NCBI RefSeq assembly: GCF_900249755.1
Contig: NZ_LT976854.1
Span: 684,574 to 748,573 of the forward strand
Source of the DNA: Cupriavidus taiwanensis
GTDB taxonomy: Bacteria; Pseudomonadota; Gammaproteobacteria; Burkholderiales; Burkholderiaceae
Length of the DNA: 64,000 bases
Reading direction: 5' to 3'
In this document: one piece after another, positions 51,588-59,786 of the stretch
Position numbering within the stretch: the stretch's first letter is position 1
Layout: every line of letters starts with the position of its first letter
Made by a program: the position numbers and the translations under genes
The notes under the pieces: generated by a model
The model's database searches: none
Seen by the model: the letters and a program-made list of their open reading frames with translations, nothing else
Told to the model about the DNA's origin: nothing

Positions 51588-54500
51588 GCGCGCCGCCTTT
51601 GCCCCCCTCGCTGTCTGCCTCGTTGCCGGGTTTGCTGCCGGCGCTGCCGGACTACGTGGAGCTGCACTGCATCTCCAACTTCACCTTCCTGACCGGCGCC
51701 TCGCATCCGGGCGAGCTGATCGAGCGCGCCTTCGGCCTGGGCTACCGCGGGCTGGCGCTGACCGATGAATGCTCGGTGGCCGGCACCGCGCGCGCGCACG
51801 ATGCCATCGAGACGCTGCGCAAGCGCCTGCACGACGCGGTCGCGCGCAGCGCGGCACGCGGCGAGGAAGGTGTCGATGAACCGCTGCTGGACGACGCCGA
51901 TGCCTTCGGCACCGGCGACGACGATCCCGATTTCCACGCCAGCCGCCACCAGCGGCTGCAGGCGCTGGCCCGCGCCGCCGATGCGTTCTCGCTGCTGATC
52001 GGCAGCCGTTTCAGCCTGGTCCCGGCCGAGGGCGCGCAGCAGATGCCGCTGCGGCTGGTGCTGATCGCGCAGCATCGCGAGGGCTTCGGCAACCTGAGCG
52101 AGCTGATCACGCTGGGCCGGCGGCGCGCGCAGAAGGGCAGCTACCGGCTGCATCCCGAAGATCTCTCCGCGCCGGCCGAGGACGTCGCCCACCTGCGCGG
52201 CATGCCCGGCTGCGTGGCGCTGCTGTTGCCCGACTATTGCGCCGAGCCCGAACTGTTGCTCGCGCAGGCCGAGTGGTGCCGCGCCGTGTTCGGCGAGCGC
52301 GCCTGGATCGCGCTGGAACAACTGCAGGGCCATGCCGATGCCTTGCACCGCGCGCGCCTGGAAGCGGTATCGGCCCAGACCGGCGTGCCGCTGGCCGCGG
52401 CCGGCGCGGTCACCATGCACGTGCGCTCGCGCAAGCCGCTGTCAGACGTGCTCACCGCGATCCGGCTGGGCCAGCCGCTGGCCGAATGCGGCATGGCGCT
52501 GGCGCCCAATGCCGAGCAGCACCTGCGCATGCGCCAGGTGCTGTCGCGCCTGTACCCGCGCGAGGCGCTGGCGCAGACGCTGAAGATTGCCCAGACCTGC
52601 GATTTCTCGCTGGGCATGCTGCGTTACGAATATCCCGAGGAACTGGTGCCGCCCGGCGAGACGCCGATCTCCTACCTGCGCAAGGAAGTCGAGCGGGGCA
52701 AGCGCGAGCGCTTTCCCAACGGCCTGAAGCCGGAGTGGGACAAGCAGCTGGACGAAGAGCTGGCGCTGATCGAGGAAAAGCACTACGAGCCGTTCTTCCT
52801 CACCGTGCACGACATCGTGCGCTTTGCGCGCTCGCGCGGCATCCTGTGCCAGGGGCGCGGCTCGGCCGCCAATTCGCTGGTGTGCTTCTGCCTGTATGTG
52901 ACCGAGGTCAGCCCCGAGCAGGCCAACCTGCTGTTCGGCCGCTTCCTGTCACGCGAGCGCGATGAGCCGCCCGATATCGACGTGGATTTCGAGCACCAGC
53001 GGCGCGAGGAGGTGATCCAGTACATCTACGACAAATACGGCCGCCATCGCGCCGCGCTGGCGGCGTCGCTGATCACCTACCGTTCGCGCAGCGCCTTGCG
53101 CGACGTGGGCCGTGCGCTGGGCATCGATGCCAGCGTGGTCGAGCAGGTGGTCAAGGGCCAGGCGTGGTGGGACGGCGGCCCCGGCTTTGTCGACAAGATC
53201 GCCCGCTACGGGCTCGATCCCGAATCGCCGGCGGTGCAGCAGTGGGCCAGCCTGACCGCGCAGCTGCGCGGCTTTCCGCGCCACCTGTCGCAGCACGTGG
53301 GCGGCTTCGTGATCGCGCGGCACAAGCTGTCGCGGCTGGTGCCGATCGAGAACGCGGCGATGGCCGACCGCAGCGTGATCCAGTGGGACAAGGACGACCT
53401 GGAGTCGCTGGGCCTGCTCAAGGTCGACGTGCTGGCGCTGGGCATGCTGTCGGCGATCCGGCGCGCGCTGGAGATGATCCCCAACCCCAGCCCCGATCCG
53501 GCGCGCGCGGGGCTGCCGGCGCGCATGGAAGACATCCCGAAGGAAGACAAGCCAACCTACGACATGATCTGCAAGGCCGACACCATCGGCGTGTTCCAGA
53601 TCGAGTCGCGCGCGCAGCAGTCGATGCTGCCGCGGCTGCAGCCGCGCGAGTACTACGACCTGGTGGTGGAAGTCGCCATCGTGCGGCCCGGCCCGATCCA
53701 GGGCGGCATGGTCCACCCCTACCTGAAGCGGCGCGAGGCCTTCCGCCGCACGCGCAAGCCGCCGGTCTACTTCAACCAGGTGATCGAGAAAGTGCTGGGC
53801 CGCACGCTGGGCGTGCCGATCTTCCAGGAGCAGGTGATGCAGCTGGCCATCGACGCGGCGGGCTTCTCGCCCGGGCAGGCGGACCAGCTGCGCCGCTCGA
53901 TGGCGGCGTGGCGGCGGCGCGGCGACCTGCGCCAGCACCAGGACGCGCTGGTGCGCGCGCTGACCGGCAACGGCTATCCGGAATCCTTCGCGCTGGCGAT
54001 CTGCAAGCAGATCGAGGGGTTTGGCGAGTACGGCTTCCCCGAAAGTCATGCCGCCAGCTTCGCCAAGCTGGTGTACGTGAGTTCCTGGCTCAAGCGCCAT
54101 CACCCGGCGGCCTTCCTGTGCGCGCTGCTGAACAGCCAGCCGATGGGGTTCTATTCGCCGTCGCAGCTGGTGCAGGATGCGTGCCGGCACGGCGTCGAGG
54201 TGCTGCCGGTGGACGTGACCGTAAGCCGCTGGGAGAGCACGCTGGAGCCGGCCGCAGGCGCGGGCGATGCACATCCCCGCGTGCGCCTCGGCCTGAGCCG
54301 CGTCAAGGGCATGCGCGAGGCGGCCGCGCTGCGGATCGAAGACGCCTGCGCGCAGCGCCCGTTCGACAGCGTCGAAGACCTGGTCCTGCGCGCCGCACTG
54401 GACCGGCATGACATCGACGTGCTGGCCGCTTCCGACGCACTGGCGCCGCTTGCGGGCCATCGCCGCCAGGCCCGCTGGCAGGCCCGCGCGGTGGCCGCCC

Positions 54501-54988
54501 ATGCCGCCCACCGCGACCTGCTGTATCAAGCCCCGCCCCCCGAGGCAGCGCTGGCGCTACCCGCGCCGCGCCTCGGCGAAGACGTCGCGGCGGACTATGC
54601 AAGCCTGGGGCTGTCGCTCAAGTCGCATCCGCTGGCCTTGCTGCGGCCACGGCTGGCGGCGATGCGCTTCGCCACCGCCAGCCAGCTCGCGCGCTGCGGC
54701 AACGGCCGGCGCGTGCGCGCCTGCGGCATCGTCACCGTACGCCAGCGCCCGTCCACCGCCAGCGGCACCATCTTCGCCACCATCGAGGACGAAACCGGCA
54801 GCATCAACCTGATCCTGTGGCCAGACCTGGTCGAGCGCCAGCGCAAGGAGGTGCTGGGCGCAACCTTGCTGGGCGTGGTGGGCACCTGGCAGCGGCAGGG
54901 CGACATTCAGCACCTGGTCGCCAAGGAACTGGTGGACCTGAGCCCGATGCTGGGACGGTTGATGGTGGGGAGCCGGGATTTTCATTGA
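51584..54988 (+). CDS. dnaE2: DnaE2 error-prone DNA polymerase III alpha subunit
   Basis: Polymerase of 1134 aa. An N-terminal PHP domain (YVELHCISNFTFLTGASHPG, around residues 25-45), a C-family palm with the catalytic aspartates in PDIDVDF (D464, D466, D468), and a C-terminal OB fold (RVRACGIVTVRQRP) are present in order. Compared with replicative DnaE it is shorter and lacks the C-terminal tau-binding part. It performs SOS-induced mutagenic translesion synthesis together with ImuB. The operon is followed by a perfect intrinsic terminator. Confidence 0.92.
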   Translation: MSAPPLPPSLSASLPGLLPALPDYVELHCISNFTFLTGASHPGELIERAFGLGYRGLALTDECSVAGTARAHDAIETLRKRLHDAVARSAARGEEGVDEPLLDDADAFGTGDDDPDFHASRHQRLQALARAADAFSLLIGSRFSLVPAEGAQQMPLRLVLIAQHREGFGNLSELITLGRRRAQKGSYRLHPEDLSAPAEDVAHLRGMPGCVALLLPDYCAEPELLLAQAEWCRAVFGERAWIALEQLQGHADALHRARLEAVSAQTGVPLAAAGAVTMHVRSRKPLSDVLTAIRLGQPLAECGMALAPNAEQHLRMRQVLSRLYPREALAQTLKIAQTCDFSLGMLRYEYPEELVPPGETPISYLRKEVERGKRERFPNGLKPEWDKQLDEELALIEEKHYEPFFLTVHDIVRFARSRGILCQGRGSAANSLVCFCLYVTEVSPEQANLLFGRFLSRERDEPPDIDVDFEHQRREEVIQYIYDKYGRHRAALAASLITYRSRSALRDVGRALGIDASVVEQVVKGQAWWDGGPGFVDKIARYGLDPESPAVQQWASLTAQLRGFPRHLSQHVGGFVIARHKLSRLVPIENAAMADRSVIQWDKDDLESLGLLKVDVLALGMLSAIRRALEMIPNPSPDPARAGLPARMEDIPKEDKPTYDMICKADTIGVFQIESRAQQSMLPRLQPREYYDLVVEVAIVRPGPIQGGMVHPYLKRREAFRRTRKPPVYFNQVIEKVLGRTLGVPIFQEQVMQLAIDAAGFSPGQADQLRRSMAAWRRRGDLRQHQDALVRALTGNGYPESFALAICKQIEGFGEYGFPESHAASFAKLVYVSSWLKRHHPAAFLCALLNSQPMGFYSPSQLVQDACRHGVEVLPVDVTVSRWESTLEPAAGAGDAHPRVRLGLSRVKGMREAAALRIEDACAQRPFDSVEDLVLRAALDRHDIDVLAASDALAPLAGHRRQARWQARAVAAHAAHRDLLYQAPPPEAALALPAPRLGEDVAADYASLGLSLKSHPLALLRPRLAAMRFATASQLARCGNGRRVRACGIVTVRQRPSTASGTIFATIEDETGSINLILWPDLVERQRKEVLGATLLGVVGTWQRQGDIQHLVAKELVDLSPMLGRLMVGSRDFH

Positions 54989-55013
54989 GACGCACGGCGC
55001 CAATGAGGGAGAT

Positions 55014-55054
55014 GCAAACGGCGCGAGACTAGTTGGCTCGCGCCGTTTGCTTTT
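55014..55054 (+). terminator. Intrinsic terminator of the imuA-imuB-dnaE2 operon
   Basis: GCAAACGGCGCGAG (55014-55027) pairs perfectly with 55037-55050 around a nine-base loop and is followed by TTTT. It is 25 bases after the dnaE2 stop. It also lies in the 3' flank of the convergent small gene. Confidence 0.85.
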
Positions 55055-55097
55055 CAGCGCTGCTCATCCGTCGGGCGGGTAAGCTGGCTCTCCCTGG

Positions 55098-55424
55098 TCA
55101 GACCAGTGCCTGCAGGCGATCTGCGCTCTCGTCCAGCTGTTGCTTGAGCGGCAAAAGCAGGGCGTGGAGGCCGATGCCTTGGGGGATGGTGTCGCTTTGC
55201 AGGTCCAGCAAGCTCAGGAAGGACTGAAGGCCGGCGCTGACGCGCAGGATGTCGTCAGTGGCCTCGAGGATTTGCTCCTCCAGGGTGACGGCTTTGCTGG
55301 GTGGCGGCGGAGCGGCTTTGGCGTGGGGGCGGGCCTGGGCGCGGTCCACTTTGGCCACGTTCTCGGCCAGTTGAGCTTTTTGGGCAAGGGTGGGCTCTTG
55401 GGGAGCCGGGGTGTTGCTTGGCAT
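55098..55424 (-). CDS. Small helical protein, Burkholderiales-type
   Basis: Protein of 108 aa with a Pro/Ala-rich N-terminal third and a helical C-terminal part (DDILRVSAGLQSFLSLLDLQ, then GLHALLLPLKQQLDESADRL). The pattern of a short helical domain with LLDLQSD and LxPLKxQLDxAxDxLQ recalls a small family common in Cupriavidus and Ralstonia (possibly DUF1484); this is from memory and not confirmed. No membrane segment or signal peptide. Long untranslated DNA with a strong hairpin lies upstream of it. Function unknown. Confidence 0.6.
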   Translation of the reverse strand: MPSNTPAPQEPTLAQKAQLAENVAKVDRAQARPHAKAAPPPPSKAVTLEEQILEATDDILRVSAGLQSFLSLLDLQSDTIPQGIGLHALLLPLKQQLDESADRLQALV

Positions 55425-55577
55425 GGTGACCTCCGAACTAAAGGGATGGAGGCCCGTCGTCCGCTGCTAATCGGGTGGGCGAGCACAGGGCAGGGTTAGC
55501 AGACCGGCACCAGCAAACCGGCGAGCCCTGAGGCTCCCCTGCCAAGGCCCGCCCGCAGGTGTGGACGTTCGATGGCG

Positions 55578-55613
55578 CGACGGACAGAGCCGCTTGCGCG
55601 GCGCTGTCCGTCG
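55578..55613. repeat. Long stem-loop upstream of the small helical protein gene
   Basis: CGACGGACAGAGCCGC (55578-55593) pairs with GCGGCGCTGTCCGTCG (55598-55613) around TTGC, with one mismatch in 16. No T-run follows on either strand. It may be the structured leader or former promoter-distal end of the minus-strand gene at 55098, or an old transposon or integration scar. No protein or RNA can be assigned. Confidence 0.5.
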
Positions 55614-55696
55614 TGTGGTGTACAGGCTGCTAAACCTGTTCGCCATTGGATTGGCGACAAACCATTTTCGAACACCCACGCCGGAGCGGCAATGGA

Positions 55697-55940
55697 TCAG
55701 ATCATTTCAGAAACGAATTTTGACATACTGGCCAGGTATGCCGGCCAGGGCGCGATCGCAATGTTGTCCGGAACGTTGCTGAAGCCATGTACCGTCGACG
55801 CCTGCTCTAAGGTTGGGGTGACGGGGGCTCGCCCGGGTGCTGCCCTGGCAGTCGTCGCGCACGAGCACGCGCAGGGGCAAGTCCAGCGCAACGCTGGGTA
55901 CCGGGAGCATCAACGGCGTTCCCCGCTTGGCGTTCCACAC
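55697..55940 (-). pseudogene. DUF302-family remnant, frameshifted
   Basis: On the minus strand, WNAKRGTPLMLPVPSVALDL followed by PLRVLVRDD is the core of a DUF302 protein, beginning after an in-frame stop, so its N-terminal half is lost. After about residue 35 the family continues in a different frame: STVHGFSNVPDNIAI and AYLASMSKFVSEM. The gene therefore has both a truncation and a frameshift. The plus-strand open frame from 55692 across the same bases is its shadow. Confidence 0.5.
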
Positions 55941-56048
55941 CGCCGCGGAACTGGAAAGCGCTCACTCATTGCCGGCCGCGACGCGCCGCTGGCTGTGGCG
56001 CAGCGTCTGGTTCTTGACACGGTAAGCGCGCAAGGCGCCCCGGGTGAT

Positions 56049-57185
56049 TTACCTGGCCAGGCCCTTGTTCGGGTTGATCAGGTACTTCTCCCCCGTCGCG
56101 CGCTTGTTGTAGACGGCGATCACGTCCAGGTCCAGCACCTCGGCCAGCGAGATCTCTTTCGAGTAGTGGCTGGCAAAGGTGGTCTTCAGCTCCGCCACCA
56201 CGCGTTGCTTCAGCGCGTTGGCCCGCTCGCGCCCGATCTTCTGCAGGAACGGGAACAGCAGCCAGCCGCCCATGCCCCACGCCATGCCGAAGTTGCGGTT
56301 GAACTCGGTCGGGCTTGTGTCCAGGCCGCCGTAGAGGTAGACCTGCTTGAGGGTGGTCGAGCCATAGCGGCTGTATTCGCGGGCCGTCTTGTTCAAGGCC
56401 GCTTCCATGCAGGTGAGGATCTGGCCGGCGAGCTTGCCGCCGCCCGTGGCGTCGAACGCGATCGTTGCGCCAGTGGCGACGAGTGCCTCGGTGAGCTCCT
56501 GCATGAACATGGGCGACGCGGAGTTGCAGACGTGGACCGCACCTTGTGCCTTGAGCAGGTCCGCCTGCTCCTGCTTGCGCACGATGTTCACCAGCTTGAT
56601 GCCATCCTTGAGACAGATCTGATTGAGCATCTGGCCCAGGTTGGAGGCCGCGGCGGTGTGCACCAGGGCGCTATGTCCTTCGAGGCGCATGGTCTCGACC
56701 ATGCCCAGTGCGGTGAGCGGGTTGACGAATGACGACGCGCCGTCAGCTGGCGTGGCGCCTTCGGGCAGGACCAGGCACTGGTCCGCCGAAATGCAGCGGT
56801 ACTGCGAGTACATCGCGCCGCCGATGGCAGCCACGGTCTTGCCCATCAAGGCTTGCGCCGCAGGGGACGAGCCTGCATCGACGACCACGCCCGCGCCCTC
56901 ATTGCCAACCGGCATGGACACATCCAGGCGGCCCGCCATGCTGCGCATCGCGCCTTCCGGAACGCGCGCGGTGACCATGGGGCGCTCGGCCGTGCCGCTG
57001 GCCTTGGCCGTGCTCATGTCGGCCGCACCGAACAGCAGGCCGAGATCGGACGGGTTGAGAGGAGAGGCTTCAATGCGGATGAGCACTTCATCCTGACCAG
57101 GCCGCGGCGTGTCGATGCTCTCTAGCGACAGCTCGAGTTCACCGCTGCTCTTGATTTGCGAACGAAGTTGAAGTGCGGTGCGCAT
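56049..57185 (-). CDS. Zinc-binding dehydrogenase / quinone oxidoreductase-like protein
   Basis: MDR-superfamily protein of 378 aa. The GroES-like domain (GQDEVLIRIEASPLNPSDLG) comes first, then the Rossmann part with the nucleotide motif around ALVHTAAASNLGQM and FDATGGGKLAG. No catalytic or structural zinc cysteine pattern is present, as in NADPH:quinone oxidoreductases. It looks intact and has a normal length, though it stands among decayed genes. Its N-terminus MRTALQLRSQIKSSGELELS follows a ribosome site (AAGGAGAC). Substrate unknown; probably a quinone or enone. Confidence 0.85.
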   Translation of the reverse strand: MRTALQLRSQIKSSGELELSLESIDTPRPGQDEVLIRIEASPLNPSDLGLLFGAADMSTAKASGTAERPMVTARVPEGAMRSMAGRLDVSMPVGNEGAGVVVDAGSSPAAQALMGKTVAAIGGAMYSQYRCISADQCLVLPEGATPADGASSFVNPLTALGMVETMRLEGHSALVHTAAASNLGQMLNQICLKDGIKLVNIVRKQEQADLLKAQGAVHVCNSASPMFMQELTEALVATGATIAFDATGGGKLAGQILTCMEAALNKTAREYSRYGSTTLKQVYLYGGLDTSPTEFNRNFGMAWGMGGWLLFPFLQKIGRERANALKQRVVAELKTTFASHYSKEISLAEVLDLDVIAVYNKRATGEKYLINPNKGLAR

Positions 57186-57417
57186 TCGATGTCTCCTTGG
57201 TCTGTCGGTTTGCGGTGAGCGGGGCAGCTGCCTGGGCTGTTTTCGCCAGCAGTCAGCAATGTAGCAAGTTCCTGCGAATCCCGTACTGGCCGGAAACTCA
57301 GGTCATGCGTCGGTCGACAAGCCATCATGCATCGCAGCGTATCCATGCCAGAGGATCGACTTCCCTCCCACCAAGGGGAGTAACGGGCCCGGGGGTCGTC
57401 CTTGATGGCCGGGCCGG

Positions 57418-57600
57418 TGGCTGCACTACATCGCCGGCTACCGTAGCGTACGGCCAATCGAAGCCTCGGACCTTGCCGCCATCGTGCCCTTCATGGCGGT
57501 ACGCCACCCCTGGCTCCTGGCCGAATACGCTGGCCGCATTGATGTCTGGGAACACAGACGCTGCCCAAGATCACCCTGCGAATGTGTGTGCAGTTGCTAA
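57418..57600 (+). pseudogene. C-terminal remnant of an APH-type phosphotransferase
   Basis: This frame reads WLHYIAGYRSVRPIEASDLA then AIVPFMAVRHPWLLAEYAGR and ends in a Cys-rich tail at the stop 57598-57600. The GYRSVRPI...PFMAVRHLWxL pattern is that of the C-terminal part of aminoglycoside/homoserine-kinase-like phosphotransferases of Burkholderiales. The kinase core (ATP loop and HxDxxxxN) is absent upstream. Low-confidence but specific match; not a functional enzyme. Confidence 0.45.
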
Positions 57601-57697
57601 TCGAAAGCAGTCGATGGAGATATCCCTATGATGCGATCGGCAACTGCCAATGGAGGTTCGGCGATGACAGAGTAAACGGTCCGGGAGGCGCTTGCTG

Positions 57698-57823
57698 GCG
57701 CTGCTGCGCGTGGTCGGCACCTGGCAGCGCCAGGGCGACGTGCGCCACCTGGTGGCCAAGGAGTTGGTGGATCTGAGCCTGATGCTGGGGCGGCTGCTGG
57801 TGCGGAGCCGGGGCCTCCATTAA
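57698..57823 (+). pseudogene. Second, diverged dnaE2 C-terminal fragment
   Basis: 41 codons ending at TAA (57821-57823) encode VVGTWQRQGDVRHLVAKELV then DLSLMLGRLLVRSRGLH, identical at 32 of 41 residues to the last 41 residues of the intact DnaE2 here. Many third positions also differ, so this is an older paralogous or foreign dnaE2 tail, not a recent tandem copy. Everything upstream of the fragment, including the polymerase domain, is missing. It lies 2.8 kb from the intact gene. Confidence 0.7.
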
Positions 57824-57975
57824 CACCGGCTTGCCTGGTTGCCCCTGGGGCCGTGGAAGCCGTTTTCCGTCCTTCGTCCGGCAAGGCATCTTTTCAGGAG
57901 TGCGGCATTAGTGCGGCGGGGCTAGACTACATACATTTTGTTACAATAGAATGTTGTAGGTTACAGAAAATGTAG

Positions 57976-58593
57976 ATGTATCAGGACATTCCGTTTATGC
58001 GAAATATTCAGTTTCTGATGCTTTTGATGGTTGCTGGCCTGGCAGCATGCGCCGCGCAGGCGCCAGCAGACCAGCTGTCCCCCCAGTCGCCAACAGTACG
58101 CCTGTGCAACGGCAACACCTGTACCGACCAGGATCGCCGCGTCGCCACAGGGCAGGCTGCCCCCGCGGATGCCGATCACCGTATGCAGGCTCTGGCAGCG
58201 GTGGCCGAGCGCGATCCGAACGCGGCCTACGACCTCGGCTTGCGCCTGCTGCGTGGCGATGGCGTGGAGCGCAATAGCTATCAGGCCCTCCAATGGTTGC
58301 GCAAGGCCGGCGACAACGGCCATATGCAGGCCCAGCTGGCGCTTGGGCGAATCTACCTGATGGGTTTTGAGGAAATGGGCTCGGACCCTGCTGAAGCCGA
58401 GGCGTGGCTGACGCGCGCTGCAGCGAAAGGCAGCAAGGAGGCACGGGATCTGCTGCCGCAAGCGCAAGCAGCCAAGATGGACGAGCAGAGCCTGTACCAG
58501 GTGCGCGAAGCCTACCGCAAATCCTGGGTGGCCTGGTACAGCAGCTATCCGTACTACTGGGTATGGGGCCGCGCCGGCTGGCAACCCCGCTAG
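57976..58593 (+). CDS. Sel1-repeat lipoprotein
   Basis: Protein of 205 aa with a lipoprotein signal ending in LAAC (lipobox around residue 25 from the upstream start) and a Sel1-like/TPR region: AAYDLGLRLLRGDGVERNSY, ALQWLRKAGDNGHMQAQLAL, then ALGRIYL, with about three helix pairs. The C-terminus is rich in Trp and Tyr (YPYYWVWGRAGW). ATG 57976 and ATG 57997 are both possible; the latter (MRNIQFLMLLMVAG) gives a standard lipoprotein leader. TACAAT at 57942-57947 could be a -10 box. It stands next to a CsgG-like lipoprotein gene and the two may be functionally linked at the outer membrane. Confidence 0.82.
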   Translation: MYQDIPFMRNIQFLMLLMVAGLAACAAQAPADQLSPQSPTVRLCNGNTCTDQDRRVATGQAAPADADHRMQALAAVAERDPNAAYDLGLRLLRGDGVERNSYQALQWLRKAGDNGHMQAQLALGRIYLMGFEEMGSDPAEAEAWLTRAAAKGSKEARDLLPQAQAAKMDEQSLYQVREAYRKSWVAWYSSYPYYWVWGRAGWQPR

Positions 58594-58646
58594 GCCCTGT
58601 CATCCCCGATTTTTCTTATTACTTCAGTCAACAGGAACGCGTTTTC

Positions 58647-59471
58647 ATGCCGAACAAGACTTCTCTGCGCGTGGCCGGCCTGGCCACATCCCTGATCCTG
58701 GCTGGCTGCGCCAGCGGGGGCGGCATCATCAGCACCGGCACCGCACCGACGGCTGCCACCGGCGCAGCGGGCGGGGCGACCAGCGTGAATGCCAATTCGG
58801 CGCTGGAGCGCTGCGACAAGCCGCTGGGCACGTTGGCCGTGGATGATGGCCGGGGCAAGGAATGGTATGCAAGCTTCGGCGCAGCCACCAAAGTCACTAC
58901 CATCGAGCCGCTGATCCGCCTGGCGGTGCAGCAGTCAAACTGCTTCGTGATCACCTCGATCGGCAACAACCGCACCGAAAGCAAGCTTTCGAACATTACC
59001 GACAAGCAGCGCAATTCCGGCGAGTTCCGGGCCGGTTCGCGCCAGCAGAAGGGACAGCGCGTCGCGGCCGACTACTACATGGAGCCAGCTATCATCATCG
59101 ATAACGACTCCACGGGCCAGTTGGCCGCTGGTGTGGGTGGTCTGTTCGGCGCGGTCGGCGCACTCGTCGGCGGCGCCATGCAAAGCAAGGCATCGGTCGT
59201 AACCCTGACCATGTTCGACATCCGGTCCGGCGTGCAGCTGTCCATTTCGGAAGGCAACTCCACGGCAACCAATATCGGTGCCGCCTTCGGCGCCCTGGGC
59301 GGCGGCGCGGCCGGCGGGCTCGCCGGTTTCTCACGCACACCTGAAGGCAAGGCCACCGTGGCGGCATTCATGGACGCTTACAACAACATGGTGGTCTCGC
59401 TGCGCAACTACAAGGCCCAGGAAGTCAAAGGCGGGCTGGGCCGCGGCGGCCAGTTGAAGGTGGGGTCGTAG
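58647..59471 (+). CDS. CsgG-like outer-membrane lipoprotein
   Basis: Lipoprotein of 274 aa. Signal and lipobox are LATSLILAGC. It follows the CsgG/holdfast-attachment type of fold: LGTLAVDDGRGKEWYASFGA, LIRLAVQQSNCFVITSIG, and a glycine-rich membrane-like segment (GVGGLFGAVGALVGGAMQS) and a second one (FGALGGGAAGGLAGFS). CsgG proteins form secretion pores for curli or related proteins; these shorter relatives often act in envelope assembly. It starts 53 bases after the Sel1 protein stop. No curli subunit genes (csgA, csgB, csgE, csgF) are present, so the cargo is unknown. Confidence 0.78.
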   Translation: MPNKTSLRVAGLATSLILAGCASGGGIISTGTAPTAATGAAGGATSVNANSALERCDKPLGTLAVDDGRGKEWYASFGAATKVTTIEPLIRLAVQQSNCFVITSIGNNRTESKLSNITDKQRNSGEFRAGSRQQKGQRVAADYYMEPAIIIDNDSTGQLAAGVGGLFGAVGALVGGAMQSKASVVTLTMFDIRSGVQLSISEGNSTATNIGAAFGALGGGAAGGLAGFSRTPEGKATVAAFMDAYNNMVVSLRNYKAQEVKGGLGRGGQLKVGS

Positions 59472-59786
59472 CCTGGCGCGCCGCGGCGCCATACCTGCCT
59501 TGCGCGTCGCCCCCATCTCCGCACCACTCAGCGGTCCCCATCGCCTCAACGCTCGAGGCATGACGCATGGCGCCCCTTGTTGTTCACGCAACTGTCATCA
59601 AGCGCGGTTAAGGTAGCGTCCGTCCACCACCGGACAACCCAGGGCGCTGCGCCCGGCCCGCGCCACCTACAGCGGCGCTGGCGGCGCGGGCGTCCCCGGC
59701 CAGCCTCACCGGGCTGCCCGCAGTAACTTGCCTGCCGCGCGGGCACGCCACGCCCGCATTCCTGAACCGCCTCGACCTACACCGAC
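59472..59786. other. Intergenic region
   Basis: Some 315 bases between the CsgG-like gene and surE. A small GGGCGC/GCGCCC-type hairpin near 59642 is visible; no gene or clear promoter could be supported. Confidence 0.4.

Larger units (their letters stand above)
55425..56048. other. Low-coding stretch with hairpin and DUF302 remnant
   Basis: Apart from the stem-loop and the decayed DUF302 gene, no supported feature is seen here. Confidence 0.5.
57186..57975. other. Gene-remnant region
   Basis: Some 790 bases without an intact gene. It contains a phosphotransferase tail (57418-57600) and a diverged dnaE2 tail (57698-57823). 57186-57417 shows nothing recognisable. Confidence 0.6.

Noticed and set aside
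55692..55790. Small plus-strand gene starting MDQIISETNFDILARY
   Set aside because: It overlaps the minus-strand DUF302 remnant and continues as an antisense shadow of the next gene; no ribosome site or family.
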